Source: Porphyromonas sp. | GTDB taxonomy: Bacteria > Bacteroidota > Bacteroidia > Bacteroidales > Porphyromonadaceae | Length of the DNA: 64,000 bases | Assembly (NCBI GenBank): GCA_022772085.1 | Contig: JALFBN010000017.1 | Location: 1-64,000 of the forward strand | Direction of reading: 5' to 3' | Part shown: positions 35,741-46,100 of the stretch, piece after piece | Layout of the letters: every line of letters begins with the position of its first letter | How positions within the stretch are numbered: the stretch's first letter is position 1 | Notes under the pieces: generated by a model | The model's database searches: none | What the model was told of the DNA's origin: nothing | The model's input: the letters and a program-made list of their open reading frames with translations, nothing else | Position numbers and translations under genes: made by a program

Positions 35741-38005
35741 ATGAAAGAGATATCGAATGCCCAATCCGCGGGATTGCAAAATATTGAATACTTGGGTAGC
35801 GAGGAGGAACAACTCGCCGTACGCACGGCTTTTGAGGCACTACTTCTCGACTATCAACAGAGTAATCACCGTCGCAAAGACGAAGTAATTATCAAGGCCT
35901 TTAACCTGGCGAATAAGGCTCATGCAGGGGTACGCCGTCGCAGTGGGGAGCCTTATATCATGCACCCTATTGCGGTGGCCTATATTGTAAGCCACGAGAT
36001 GGGATTGGGATCAACCTCTATTGCCTCAGCACTCCTGCACGATGTAATCGAAGATACCGAATACACCGAAGAGGATATACGAGATATATTCGGGGAGAAA
36101 ATTGCTCAAATCGTACAAGGATTGACCAAAATATCGGGTGAAAACTTCGAGGACCGAGAGGATGTTTCGGCACAGGCGGAGAACTTCCGCAAGCTAATCC
36201 TAACGATGAATGATGACATACGTGTCGTGCTCATCAAGATCGCCGACCGCCTACACAATATGCGTACGCTTGGCTCTATGCCCCCTCGTAAGCAGCTTAA
36301 AATTACGGGAGAAACTCTTTATGTTTACGCTCCCATTGCCCATCGGTTAGGGCTCTTCACCATTAAAACAGAGCTGGAAGATCTCTGCTTCCATATTGAG
36401 CATCCCACCGAGTATGACGATATAAAAAGCAAAATCGAAATGAGCAAGGAGCAGCGTGCCCAGCTTTTTGAAAATTTTGCACGTCCCATACGAGAAGTCT
36501 TTGCACGCCAGCAGCTCCAATACGAGATGAAGGCTCGTGTCAAAAGTTGCTACTCTATCTGGCGCAAAATGCAGGAGAAAAAAATTCCTTTTGAAGAGGT
36601 GTACGACCTCTATGCCGTGCGTATTATCTTTGAAAGCAAAGAGGGTATTTCAGACAAAAAACTCTGTTGGGACATATATTCTGAGATCACCGATATTTAT
36701 CGTACAAAGAGCGACCGCATACGAGATTGGATCAGCACTCCCAAGACCAATGGATATCGTGCTCTTCACCTTACCGTGATGAGCCCTGATGGTGAATGGG
36801 TGGAAATACAAATCCGATCCCGTCAAATGGATGATATTGCCGAACGTGGATTTGCCGCTCACTGGAAATACAAAAATGAAAATGTGGAAGAGGACTCTGA
36901 GCTGGACAAGTGGCTCAAAAATATCCGTGAAATATTGGAGAATCCCACTCCCGACTCCATGGACTTTTTGGACACGATTAAACTCAATCTCTATTCGGAC
37001 GAGATCAACGTCTTCACCCCAAAAGGTAAACTATTTACCCTGCCCCAAGGGGCCACAGGATTGGATTTTGCCTATGCACTGCACGGAGAGATCGGATCAA
37101 CTTGTATCGGCATCAAAGTCAATCATGCCCTACGCCCTCTCAGTAGCCCATTGAGTAATGGAGATCAGGTAGAGGTAATCACAAGCGCATCCCAAGAGCC
37201 TCAGCCCGAGTGGCTCAAATATGTCGTGACAAGTAGAGCCAGCATGAAGATCAAGGCGGCTCTGCGCAAAAAGAATCGTGAGTACGTAACCTTAGGCGAA
37301 CGGTTGGTAACAGACCTACTCATGCGAGAGGGACAATCCGTTACCTCCAACTTACTCGACAAAATCGCCAACTTCTACAACTTCCAAAGACGAGAGGACT
37401 ATTTCCTCGCCGTTGGCAATCGGTCAATCGAGTTGCCCGAGTCTTTCGGGAAAGCCTCTCAGGGCGAAGATGGAAATTTCTTCTCAAGACTATTCCGCCC
37501 CTCCCAAAAAAAACGAAAACAAGCTCAGGAGCTCTCCAACGGAGGAAAACCCAATATCAAAAAATCATACCTCCTGGAGCAACACGCCATGGAGGCAAAT
37601 TATGAAATAGCCCCTTGTTGTTCTCCGATCTTGGGCGATGATATTGTCGGCTTCGTTTCGGATCAGGGAGTTGTAACCATACACAAACGCAATTGTCCCG
37701 AGGCCATGAGACTGAAGAGCAGCAAAGGCGACCACCTGCTCGATACCATCTGGGGCGATCACCCTCAAATACTCTTTGAGACGACCCTTTCGTTTAAAGG
37801 GATTGACTCTATCGGAATCCTCAATACCATTATTCAGAATATTACGGAGGACTTTAACCGCTCCATTACCAACATTAACTTCTCAGCGCATGGGGGGGTG
37901 TTTAGCGGAGTTATCAAAGTGATGGTGCACGACACTGAGGAGGTCAAGCGCATCATTGAGGGACTTAAAAAGAATCCTTCAATCAAATCGGTGAGTAGGA
38001 TCTAA
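35741..38005 (+). CDS. rsh: Bifunctional (p)ppGpp synthetase/hydrolase (RelA/SpoT homologue)
   Basis: 754 aa with the full domain order: HD hydrolase (about 45-200; YIMHPIAVA, ALLHDVIEDTEYTEED, IADRLHNMRTLGSM), synthetase (about 260-370; SCYSIWRKMQ, DLYAVRIIF, TPKTNGYRALHLTV, AERGFAAHWKYK), TGS (about 415-475; VFTPKGKLFTLPQGATGLDFAY), a zinc-finger-like region (APCCSPILGDDIVGFVSDQGVVTIHKRNC) and a C-terminal ACT domain. Both catalytic sites look intact, so it should make and degrade the stringent-response alarmone. Confidence 0.95.
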   Translation: MKEISNAQSAGLQNIEYLGSEEEQLAVRTAFEALLLDYQQSNHRRKDEVIIKAFNLANKAHAGVRRRSGEPYIMHPIAVAYIVSHEMGLGSTSIASALLHDVIEDTEYTEEDIRDIFGEKIAQIVQGLTKISGENFEDREDVSAQAENFRKLILTMNDDIRVVLIKIADRLHNMRTLGSMPPRKQLKITGETLYVYAPIAHRLGLFTIKTELEDLCFHIEHPTEYDDIKSKIEMSKEQRAQLFENFARPIREVFARQQLQYEMKARVKSCYSIWRKMQEKKIPFEEVYDLYAVRIIFESKEGISDKKLCWDIYSEITDIYRTKSDRIRDWISTPKTNGYRALHLTVMSPDGEWVEIQIRSRQMDDIAERGFAAHWKYKNENVEEDSELDKWLKNIREILENPTPDSMDFLDTIKLNLYSDEINVFTPKGKLFTLPQGATGLDFAYALHGEIGSTCIGIKVNHALRPLSSPLSNGDQVEVITSASQEPQPEWLKYVVTSRASMKIKAALRKKNREYVTLGERLVTDLLMREGQSVTSNLLDKIANFYNFQRREDYFLAVGNRSIELPESFGKASQGEDGNFFSRLFRPSQKKRKQAQELSNGGKPNIKKSYLLEQHAMEANYEIAPCCSPILGDDIVGFVSDQGVVTIHKRNCPEAMRLKSSKGDHLLDTIWGDHPQILFETTLSFKGIDSIGILNTIIQNITEDFNRSITNINFSAHGGVFSGVIKVMVHDTEEVKRIIEGLKKNPSIKSVSRI

Positions 38006-38089
38006 TACCACCTCTCGCCATCGAAAGAGGAATTTACCACTTAGGAATCTTTGAGTACAAGGCAGGGCCCGTTGTACATATTAAATATG

Positions 38090-38097
38090 TATCTTTG
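38090..38097 (+). promoter_or_regulatory. Promoter -7 element of the M20 peptidase operon
   Basis: TATCTTTG; start near 38104, leader about 29 nt to the ATG at 38133. Confidence 0.5.
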
Positions 38098-38132
38098 GGG
38101 AGATAATGAAACGCCATTAAACAAAGAATCCT

Positions 38133-39488
38133 ATGACAGTAAAAGAGTACATTCAAGCTCACGAAGAACAGTTCTTACAAGATCTCTTTGCCCTACTTCG
38201 CATCCCTAGCATCAGCTCCAAGAGCGAACATAAGCCCGATATGGTACGCACCGCTGAGCATTGGCGTGATTACCTCATCGCGTCGGGAATGCAGCGTGCC
38301 GAAGTCTATCCGACTCCGGGCAATCCTGTAGTTTTTGCAGAACGCATCATAGACCCCACCGCCAAGACTATACTTATCTATGGACACTACGATGTGATGC
38401 CCGTAGAACCCCTTGATTTATGGAAAAGCGATCCCTTTGAACCCGTTATCCGCGATGGGCACATTTGGGCACGTGGTGCCGATGACGACAAAGGTCAGAC
38501 CATGATACAAGTAGCAGGTTTGCGCACGGCTCTAGCCCTAGACCTTGTTCGTTGCAATGTAAAGATCATATTCGAGGGCGAAGAGGAAATTGGCTCTACC
38601 CATCTCGAAGCCTTCTGCGAAGAGCACAAAGAGATGCTCAAGGCCGATGTAATCCTCGTATCCGATACAAGCATGGTAGGGCGTACAACACCTTCCCTTA
38701 CCACGGGACTTCGCGGACTCGCCTACTGGGAAATTGAGGTTACAGGCCCCAACCGGGATCTCCATTCGGGACACTTCGGAGGTGCCGTAGCCAATCCTAT
38801 TAACGAACTCTCCAAGATCATTGCTCAAATGGTGGATACCGATGGACGTATTACCATCCCTCACTTCTATGACGATGTAGTACCTTTGACCCAAGAGGAG
38901 CGTGATATGATCGCCCAAGTACCCTTCTCCGAAGAGAGCTATTGCAAGGCGATTGACGTCGATGCCCTCTTTGGAGAAAAAGGTTACAGCACCCTTGAGA
39001 GGAACAGTTGCCGTCCGAGCTTCGACGTATGCGGTATTTGGGGAGGTTATACAGGCGAAGGTGCTAAAACGGTACTCCCATCAAAAGCCTATGCCAAGGT
39101 ATCGACCCGTCTTGTTGCCAACCAAGATCATGACAAAATATCTCAACTCTTCGTGGACTATGTGAAGCAAATCGCGCCTCCTTACGTACGTGTCAAGGTG
39201 ACTCCTATGCATGGTGGCGAGGCTTACCTGTGTCCGATAGACCTTCCCGCCTATAAAGCGGCTGAAGAGGCTTGTACCATAGCCTTTGGTCAGCGTCCGC
39301 TTGCCGTACGTCGTGGAGGGAGCATTCCTATCATTGCCACCTTCGAAAAGGTACTCGGCATCAAGAGCGTTTTGATGGGTTTTGGACTTGAAAGTAATGC
39401 TATCCACTCTCCCAACGAAAACTTCCCTCTAGACCTATTCCGTATCGGGATAGAAGCTGTGGCTGAATTTTATAAGCTCTACCGATGA
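38133..39488 (+). CDS. M20-family dipeptidase/peptidase
   Basis: 451 aa. Two-zinc M20 metallopeptidase: YGHYDVMPVEPLDLWKSDPF (His ligand and catalytic Asp), RGADDDKGQ (bridging Asp), EGEEEIGSTHLE (catalytic Glu and ligand), HSGHFGGAVANP in the dimerisation lid, and the final His in NAIHSPNENF. Close to the dipeptidase/CNDP-like group, consistent with the peptide diet of an asaccharolytic organism. Cytoplasmic, no signal peptide. The next gene overlaps by 4 nt. Confidence 0.88.
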   Translation: MTVKEYIQAHEEQFLQDLFALLRIPSISSKSEHKPDMVRTAEHWRDYLIASGMQRAEVYPTPGNPVVFAERIIDPTAKTILIYGHYDVMPVEPLDLWKSDPFEPVIRDGHIWARGADDDKGQTMIQVAGLRTALALDLVRCNVKIIFEGEEEIGSTHLEAFCEEHKEMLKADVILVSDTSMVGRTTPSLTTGLRGLAYWEIEVTGPNRDLHSGHFGGAVANPINELSKIIAQMVDTDGRITIPHFYDDVVPLTQEERDMIAQVPFSEESYCKAIDVDALFGEKGYSTLERNSCRPSFDVCGIWGGYTGEGAKTVLPSKAYAKVSTRLVANQDHDKISQLFVDYVKQIAPPYVRVKVTPMHGGEAYLCPIDLPAYKAAEEACTIAFGQRPLAVRRGGSIPIIATFEKVLGIKSVLMGFGLESNAIHSPNENFPLDLFRIGIEAVAEFYKLYR

Positions 39489-40771
39489 ATCAACCCAATC
39501 CTATTTTAATTGTTGGAGCTACCGTAAATGGCTCTATACAAGATCTGCTCATAAAGGGGAATCGAATAGCCCGCATAGCTCCGACTATACCCGTAGAGGA
39601 TGACTACGAAGTACTCGAAGGGTGCCGTCGTGTCGTCGTACCCGGAATGGCCAATACGCACACGCATGCAGCGATGACACTCTTTCGTGGCTATGGAGAT
39701 GATCTGCCCCTCATGCGTTGGCTCGAAGAGTATATTTGGCCCGTAGAGGCTCACATGACCGAGGAGGACGTCTATTGGGGTGTCCGTTTGGCCTGCCTCG
39801 AGATGATGCGCACCGGGACAACCGCTTTCCTTGATATGTATTCATTCCCAATGGCCACGGCTCAAGCAGTGGAAGATTCGGGACTTCGAGGTGTTGTAAG
39901 CTACACACTCTTTGACAGAGGAAATGCCAAAAGGGCTCAAGAGGATCGGGACAATTGTACACGCTACCGTAAAGAATTTGAGCATTTTTCAGATCGTGTT
40001 ATCTTCTCTATCGGTCCGCATGCCATCTATACGGTGACAGCTCCTCAGCTGCGATTCTGCCGTGACTTTGCAGACGAGACGGGGGTACTTGTACATCTGC
40101 ACCTCTCCGAAACACAAATAGAGGTACAGAATGCAATCAAAGAATACGGTCTACGCCCCGTACATTACCTTGAAAAAATCGGGGCCCTAAGTGATCGGTT
40201 TATCCTCGCCCACGCTCTGTGGATGGAAGAGGAGGAGCTTGACATCATAGCACGCTACGGAGCAGCTACGGTACACAACCCGGCATCCAATATGAAACTC
40301 GCCTCGGGCTACGCATTTAAATTCGAAGAGATGAAACGCCGTGGCATTCGAGTAGGTATTGGTACGGATGGATGCTCCTCCAGCAACAACCTCGATATGT
40401 TCATCGCCATGCGCCTAGCGGCCCTTTTGGGTAAGGTATGGCGTTTCGATCCTACGGCAACAGCCTCTGAGTCAATCTATCGAGCAGCAACCCTCGATGG
40501 CTATCGTATTTTAGGGCTTGACGGAGGACGCATCGAAGAAGGAGCTTTGGCAGATCTTTGTCTACTGCGCACCGATCGTCCCACAATGGTACCGATGCAT
40601 AACCTCGTCTCCAACCTCGTTTATTCCGCAGATGGATCGGTAGTAGACTCTACTATAGTAAATGGTAAAATCTTAATGCGTGAGGGCGTGATCCCGGGCG
40701 AAGAAGAGGTCATTACCCAAGCCAACCAACGCGCATATAAGCTCATTAGCAACTATGGCATTCATAAATAG
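39485..40771 (+). CDS. mtaD: 5'-methylthioadenosine/S-adenosylhomocysteine deaminase-family amidohydrolase
   Basis: 428 aa. Metal-binding [45 protein letters not shown] and [13 protein letters not shown] match the MTA/SAH deaminase branch of the TRZ/ATZ family. It deaminates MTA, SAH or adenosine to the inosyl compound. It overlaps the peptidase stop (ATGA) and precedes a purine nucleoside phosphorylase by 8 nt, so purine or SAH salvage is the likely job. The exact substrate preference is not readable from sequence. Confidence 0.85.
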   Translation: MNQPNPILIVGATVNGSIQDLLIKGNRIARIAPTIPVEDDYEVLEGCRRVVVPGMANTHTHAAMTLFRGYGDDLPLMRWLEEYIWPVEAHMTEEDVYWGVRLACLEMMRTGTTAFLDMYSFPMATAQAVEDSGLRGVVSYTLFDRGNAKRAQEDRDNCTRYRKEFEHFSDRVIFSIGPHAIYTVTAPQLRFCRDFADETGVLVHLHLSETQIEVQNAIKEYGLRPVHYLEKIGALSDRFILAHALWMEEEELDIIARYGAATVHNPASNMKLASGYAFKFEEMKRRGIRVGIGTDGCSSSNNLDMFIAMRLAALLGKVWRFDPTATASESIYRAATLDGYRILGLDGGRIEEGALADLCLLRTDRPTMVPMHNLVSNLVYSADGSVVDSTIVNGKILMREGVIPGEEEVITQANQRAYKLISNYGIHK

Positions 40772-40779
40772 ATCATACT

Positions 40780-41604
40780 ATGGAAATGAAAATGTATCAA
40801 GAAGCAGCAGACTTCTTACTAAAACGCTTGCCCTACAAAGCCAAAATCGGTATCATTCTCGGTAGCGGATTGGGCGAACTCGGCAATCAAATCGAAGAGG
40901 CTACTATTGTCCCTTACAGTGAAATCCCCAACTTTGCCCACTCAACAGCCATTGGTCATAAAGGCAATTTGATCTGTGGCAAACTCGGAGGAGTACCCGT
41001 TATTGCCATGCAGGGACGGTTCCATTATTACGAAGGCTACCCCATGGAACGGGTAACGTTCCCCGTACGTGTCATGAAACTCATTGGAGTGGAGACGCTC
41101 TTTGTTTCTAATGCAGCAGGGGGGATCAACAACACCTTCCGCGTAGGGGATTTAATGATCATACGAGATCATATCAACAACCTGCCTAATCCGCTTATCG
41201 GTCCCAATATGGAAGAATTTGGCGTGCGCTTCCCCGATATGACAAGAGCGTACGATCGAGATCTGATCGCTCGGGCAGAACGCATTGCGGCCGAGGAGAA
41301 GATTGATGTAAAGAAAGGGGTCTATGTAGGACTCACGGGGCCATCTTACGAAACACCTGCCGAATACCTTTTCTACCAACGTGTGGGAGGAGATGCCATT
41401 GGTATGAGTACCGTACCCGAAGTGCTCGTGGCAAGGCATGCAGGAATACGTGTCTTTGGAATGTCTGTTATCACTAACGAGGGTTGGCACTTTGAGGGTG
41501 ATTATACCAACGATGCCCAAGAAGTCATTGATGCGGCAAATGCAGCAAGTGAACGAATGGGACGTATATTCCGCCGTTTAATCTCGGAAATTGCCAACAA
41601 TTGA
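40780..41604 (+). CDS. punA: Purine-nucleoside phosphorylase
   Basis: 274 aa, trimeric PNP class. [13 protein letters not shown] and [21 protein letters not shown] bind phosphate and ribose; [27 protein letters not shown] and SVITN complete the purine site. The base-binding Glu lies in [10 protein letters not shown]. It splits inosine/guanosine (or methylthioinosine-like products of the neighbouring deaminase) to base plus ribose-1-phosphate. ATG 40780 (MEMKMYQ); a few residues further, MKMYQ, is an alternative start. Its stop overlaps the next ATG by one base. Confidence 0.92.
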   Translation: MEMKMYQEAADFLLKRLPYKAKIGIILGSGLGELGNQIEEATIVPYSEIPNFAHSTAIGHKGNLICGKLGGVPVIAMQGRFHYYEGYPMERVTFPVRVMKLIGVETLFVSNAAGGINNTFRVGDLMIIRDHINNLPNPLIGPNMEEFGVRFPDMTRAYDRDLIARAERIAAEEKIDVKKGVYVGLTGPSYETPAEYLFYQRVGGDAIGMSTVPEVLVARHAGIRVFGMSVITNEGWHFEGDYTNDAQEVIDAANAASERMGRIFRRLISEIANN

Positions 41605-42272
41605 TGACTCAACGACTCTATTTAGATAACGCACCTTCGCGCTCGGATGAGGAGATCATATCCTCACTTAGGGCGAGGGTGCGCTCCCGTATGGATGGAG
41701 TTACTGCTGCTGCAATGCGGACATCAGGAGTTGATTATGCTTACAATTTTGGGCTTTCGATCCCCCAATTACGAGAATTAGCTCAGTCTATTCCACCTCG
41801 CAAGAGCCTTGCCGAGAAATTACTCTCAGGAAAACTTCGGGAAATGCGCATCCTTGGGCTGATGGTCTACCCCGCAACGGAACTCTCACAGACTGCGCTT
41901 TATGATTTGGCACAAACCCTAGATACCGAAGAACTTCGTAACCTATTTGCCTTTCACCTCTTAGCAGCAATCCCCCATCTCGCAACATGGTTTCCTCTCC
42001 ATGAGAGCCTTTTACTACAACGTATTTGGCTTGCAGCCCTAACACGCCAACTCACCCTACATCCCCATACGCCTCAGATGGAAGAGATCATACAAGCGAC
42101 CGAAAAGCGATTAACAGATGCACCCGAGACGCTCTCCTCTATAGAAGTGGCCTTCCTAGAGCGTCTTTTGGAGTCAGATCTATACCATCCAACGATCTCC
42201 CTCCTACTAGAGCAGTGGCAGAAAGAGCCCGAGGGAAGCCCCCTCAACAATGTGGCTTCATTCCTCTTATAG
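41604..42272 (+). CDS. AlkD-like HEAT-repeat DNA alkylation repair protein
   Basis: 222 aa, all-helical. FGLSIPQLRELAQSIPP, LAEKLLSGKLREMRILGLMVYP and LRNLFAFHLLA match the AlkC/AlkD-type HEAT-repeat DNA glycosylase family as found in Bacteroidales. Such proteins remove alkylated bases, but key AlkD active-site residues could not be placed with certainty. Translationally coupled to punA. I use ATG 41604; a TTG three bases earlier is not needed. Confidence 0.65.
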   Translation: MTQRLYLDNAPSRSDEEIISSLRARVRSRMDGVTAAAMRTSGVDYAYNFGLSIPQLRELAQSIPPRKSLAEKLLSGKLREMRILGLMVYPATELSQTALYDLAQTLDTEELRNLFAFHLLAAIPHLATWFPLHESLLLQRIWLAALTRQLTLHPHTPQMEEIIQATEKRLTDAPETLSSIEVAFLERLLESDLYHPTISLLLEQWQKEPEGSPLNNVASFLL

Positions 42273-42323
42273 TCACTCGCATCAAGCCAACAGAAGGTAA
42301 AATAGAGGGGGAATCTTTTAACA

Positions 42324-44051
42324 TTACTCGTTCTGCACCGCTACCATTCGAGCAAACTCCCCCCCCTGTTCTAAGAGCTCCGCAGGTGCTCCCATTTCAA
42401 CAACCTCTCCCTCTTTGATCACAACAATCTTGTGCGCATGAGCGATCGTGCGCATACGATGCGCTATGATAAGCACAGTCTTATTTTTGATTAGGGCAGA
42501 GATTGCCGCCTGAATTTTGGATTCATTCTCCACATCCAAACTGGCCGTTGCTTCATCAAGCAACACAATCGGAGCATCCTTAAGCAAAGCTCGAGCAATG
42601 GATATCCGTTGCCGCTCTCCTCCCGAGAGAGTCTCTCCATTCTCTCCGATCAGTGTGTTGTAGCCATTGGGCATCCGTTGTACAAAGTCATCACATTGAG
42701 CCAGTGCGGCCACTCGACGTACCTCCTCATCCGTCGCACTCTGCCGTCCGATACGGATATTATCGGCAATGGAAGCATTGAAGAGCAAAACATCTTGAAA
42801 TACCACCGAATAGTATTGCAATAGGGTCTCAGGATCAATTTGACTAATATCCTCTCCCCCTAGTGTTATGCATCCCGAGTTGATATCCCAAAAGCGAGCA
42901 GCTAACTTTGCTGTTGTACTTTTACCACCACCCGAAGGTCCCACGAGGGCTGTCACCTCTCCTTGACGAGCAACGAAAGAAACTCCTTTTAGGACCTGCC
43001 TTCCCTCTTCATAAGCAAAATTGACCCCCTCAAACCGAATATCAAATCCCTTAGGATGACACTCTGTCCTACCCGTTTGGGCAGGCATGGACTCCATCTC
43101 TCGCAATCGATTGATCCGAACATCAAGGTAGATTAGTACGGCAAAGTTATTCATCACTTCTATGATTGGATTGTAAACCGAAGCCGAGATAATCAAAAAG
43201 ATAAGGTAGGTGATCATTGGGATAGCCCCATTAGCTAATAAATAAGCCCCTACAATAATGACGAGGGCGACTCCCAGTTGCAATAACATGTAAGAGAAAT
43301 TGAGGACTGATCCAACAAAAGCTTCTCCTCTGATGAGCTGTCGCTCATAGTCATCAACAGTTGATTCAAAACGTTTGAGGTAGTCTACTTCTCCATTATA
43401 AGCCTTTATCTCTTGAATACTTTCGAGCCCCTCTTGGATCTGTTGTGCGATAGAGAGTTTGACAATATTGGCTTTTTGGTGTACTCGTTCCATGGCTTTT
43501 TTGCTCCACCAGATAAGTAAGAAAGCAATAGGAACAACCACAAAGAGTGCTAAAGCGAGTTGCCAATTGTAGCAAAATAGCCCCAGTGCAATGAGAAAAA
43601 TACTACCCAAAGCGGCAAAGAGCTGTGGCACCGCATGCGCAAAGATGTGTTCCATCTGAGTACAATCATTCATGATCGTTGTTGTCAAATCCGAGAGATT
43701 CCGTTCTCCGAAAAAGGCTAGAGGGAGCTTACGTAACTTCTCCGCAAGGGTTATACGTCGCTCTGCACTATCATTGTACACTTTGCTATAAGTAGATCCG
43801 TATTGGTAGTAAGCCACTACGGCAATCACAACCATAAAAAAAAGTGCTAAGAGTAAATAAAAAGAAAATCCATACCGAGGACTTGCCCCTCGAGTACTGA
43901 TCGGAGTCAAATAGTCGGTAAGGTATAGAAAAAGGTAAACGGCCGGCAACATGAGGGCGAGGTTCAACAGCAGAGACCAAGCGACAGCAACGAGGAACGA
44001 TTTGGCCCCCTTTGCCGAGAGGACAAAACGTTTTTGTATGGAGATAAGCAT
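42324..44051 (-). CDS. ABC exporter half-transporter (permease + ATPase), second of a pair
   Basis: 575 aa from MLISIQKRFV (44051). The longer frame to 44189 runs into the upstream gene. Six membrane segments (about 15-300) precede the ATPase: Walker A GPSGGGKSTTAKL, signature LSGGERQRISIARALL, Walker B IVLLDEATASLD, H-loop IIAHR. It starts 29 nt after its partner gene and would form a heterodimer. Substrate unknown. Confidence 0.85.
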   Translation of the reverse strand: MLISIQKRFVLSAKGAKSFLVAVAWSLLLNLALMLPAVYLFLYLTDYLTPISTRGASPRYGFSFYLLLALFFMVVIAVVAYYQYGSTYSKVYNDSAERRITLAEKLRKLPLAFFGERNLSDLTTTIMNDCTQMEHIFAHAVPQLFAALGSIFLIALGLFCYNWQLALALFVVVPIAFLLIWWSKKAMERVHQKANIVKLSIAQQIQEGLESIQEIKAYNGEVDYLKRFESTVDDYERQLIRGEAFVGSVLNFSYMLLQLGVALVIIVGAYLLANGAIPMITYLIFLIISASVYNPIIEVMNNFAVLIYLDVRINRLREMESMPAQTGRTECHPKGFDIRFEGVNFAYEEGRQVLKGVSFVARQGEVTALVGPSGGGKSTTAKLAARFWDINSGCITLGGEDISQIDPETLLQYYSVVFQDVLLFNASIADNIRIGRQSATDEEVRRVAALAQCDDFVQRMPNGYNTLIGENGETLSGGERQRISIARALLKDAPIVLLDEATASLDVENESKIQAAISALIKNKTVLIIAHRMRTIAHAHKIVVIKEGEVVEMGAPAELLEQGGEFARMVAVQNE

Positions 44052-44079
44052 ATTAAAATCAGAGATAAAGAGATAAAAC

Positions 44080-45831
44080 TTAGATAGTCCAACGGATTGA
44101 GCGATTATATTCTTCCCACAACGAGTGGTAGAGACCTCCCTCGGAGAGAAGCTGCTCGTGCGATCCTTGTTGTACGATTTGCCCACCATCTATGACCAAA
44201 ATAGCATCGGCATCGACAACGTTGGAGAGACGATGTGCAATAAGTAAAACCGTTTTAGAACGCATCAACTCGTGCAAAGCCCGGCGAATCATATGTTCGT
44301 TTTCAGGATCGGCAAATGCCGTTGCCTCGTCCAGCACCACGATAGGGGCATCTTTGAGAAGGGCACGTGCAAGGGCAATACGCTGTTGCTCTCCCCCTGA
44401 GAGATACGTTCCCTCTGCTCCTATTTCGGTATCGAGTCCTAGGGGCAGGCGATCTATAATATCCCGACATTGCGCCAAATCCAATGCTCGTTGGATTTCC
44501 TCTTCCGTAGCGTTGGGGGCTCCGTAGGTGATGTTATGGCGTAATGTGGTATGAAAAAGCTTAGTATTCTGAAAAACAAAAGAGATCTGCTCCATCAGTT
44601 GTTGCTTGGGGATCTGTCGTATATCGACACCGCCAATACAGATGCTCCCTTCTTGCACATCATAAAAACGGGGGATTAGGCGAGCAATCGTGCTTTTACC
44701 TCCTCCGGAAGGCCCCACGAGGGCGTACAACTTACCCTCAGGAAGGATAAAAGAGATCTCCCTCAGTACGGGGACTTCTGATGATGGATAGGTAAAACTT
44801 ACATTGAGAAAACGGATTTCATGGTCAACAGGCGTTTTAGTGGGATGATCTGAAACGGGTAAGGGTTGCTCCGAAGAGATCGCCTCCAAACGGTCAATAG
44901 CCTCCCCTGCAATAAAGAGTTCCTGCTGGAGGTACATGACTTTCATAATGTTGGTGGAGATCACGGGTGTAATCAAAAGATAGAGCAACATATCAGCTGT
45001 TATGCCTCCATAGTCGCCCGAATGAGCAATCAAGATAATGGATACAGGCACCAAGAAAAACCCGAATCCATTGATAATCATCGTATAAAAGCTCATTGGA
45101 CGGCGCCATATTAGCGAACACTTGGTTACAAGATCCCGATAGGCAATAATACTGCTATAGAAGCGTTTAAACGAAAATACCGACTGCTGAAAAACTTTGA
45201 CCACAGGAATCCCTCGTACATATTCTACAGCTTCGGTACTCATCTGCTCTTGAGCATCCATGTAGGCCCTCTGAAAACTTTTTTGCTCGGTATTCATCAT
45301 GGTAGCCATCGTAGTAAAAGCCATTAAGATAGGGCATAAACAAGCCAATCCCAATCGCCAATCCACAACAAACAGCAAGATCAAAACACCCAAGGGGGAG
45401 ACAATACTACCTGCAAAATCAGGCAGAAGATGTGCAACGAAAGTATGCGTCTGCGAGGAGTCCTCGTCAATGATCTTGCGAATACGCCCCGTAGTCTGTG
45501 TATCAAAATAGCCTAGGGGCATCTGCATGAGGCGTTGCATAGCCGTTTTACGCATGGAGCACTCAACCCGAAATGCAGCCAAATGCGACAAGATCAAGGC
45601 GAGGAAATAGAGTAAAATAGAGCAAACGGTGGTCGCAAAAGCCCACCAAGCCCATTGAAAGTAATCAACGATAGCCTCCTCGGGATGGGTAAGCAGAAGG
45701 CGAATGATCAACCAAACGAAGATTAACGGAAGTAAAGAGAGTAATCCGTGGAGGGCAGAGAGGAGTAAACTTATCGGCATCAATACCCTCTTGCGTCCCA
45801 TATAAAAACTCAAACAACGGAATACATTCAT
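44080..45831 (-). CDS. ABC exporter half-transporter (permease + ATPase), first of a pair
   Basis: 583 aa, six membrane segments then ATPase: GPSGGGKSTIARL, YLSGGEQQRIALARALL, VLDEATAFADPENEHMI and LLIAHRL. The Walker B extension ATAFADPENE is the form I associate with the IrtAB/YbtPQ siderophore-type exporters-turned-importers. That hints at metal-chelate handling, but many Bacteroidetes multidrug-like pairs share it. Expressed from the promoter at 45879-45909 with the 575-aa partner. Confidence 0.85.
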   Translation of the reverse strand: MNVFRCLSFYMGRKRVLMPISLLLSALHGLLSLLPLIFVWLIIRLLLTHPEEAIVDYFQWAWWAFATTVCSILLYFLALILSHLAAFRVECSMRKTAMQRLMQMPLGYFDTQTTGRIRKIIDEDSSQTHTFVAHLLPDFAGSIVSPLGVLILLFVVDWRLGLACLCPILMAFTTMATMMNTEQKSFQRAYMDAQEQMSTEAVEYVRGIPVVKVFQQSVFSFKRFYSSIIAYRDLVTKCSLIWRRPMSFYTMIINGFGFFLVPVSIILIAHSGDYGGITADMLLYLLITPVISTNIMKVMYLQQELFIAGEAIDRLEAISSEQPLPVSDHPTKTPVDHEIRFLNVSFTYPSSEVPVLREISFILPEGKLYALVGPSGGGKSTIARLIPRFYDVQEGSICIGGVDIRQIPKQQLMEQISFVFQNTKLFHTTLRHNITYGAPNATEEEIQRALDLAQCRDIIDRLPLGLDTEIGAEGTYLSGGEQQRIALARALLKDAPIVVLDEATAFADPENEHMIRRALHELMRSKTVLLIAHRLSNVVDADAILVIDGGQIVQQGSHEQLLSEGGLYHSLWEEYNRSIRWTI

Positions 45832-45878
45832 AAGTGAGTTATGGAAGAAGTTCGTACATCATACATCTAAATTCGGAG

Positions 45879-45909
45879 CAAAAGTACGATGGAACTCTAG
45901 GTATTACAA
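45879..45909 (-). promoter_or_regulatory. Promoter of the ABC exporter pair
   Basis: Minus strand TTG (45907-45909), 20-nt spacer, TACTTTTG (45879-45886). Start near 45873, leader about 42 nt. Confidence 0.65.
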
Positions 45910-46018
45910 TCCCCACTACTGGTGATTTTATGACAAAAAGGGTAACCATATCGGGTGATACAGTCGTTTGTAAGCTGTTAAAACAGCTCACAAACCGGCC
46001 TTAGAATCCTAATTGGAA

Positions 46019-46059
46019 CAAAAAAATCCCTTGGAAAAGATTTTGATCTTCCAAGGGAT
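46019..46059 (-). terminator. Terminator of pflB-pflA
   Basis: An 11-bp stem ATCCCTTGGAA/TTCCAAGGGAT (46026-46059), closed by a small AT-rich hairpin, followed on the minus strand by TTTTTTTG. 42 nt past the pflA stop. Confidence 0.9.
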
Positions 46060-46100
46060 AACTCAAAAAGAGAGCCATAAAAAGGCCCCAAACAAAAAGT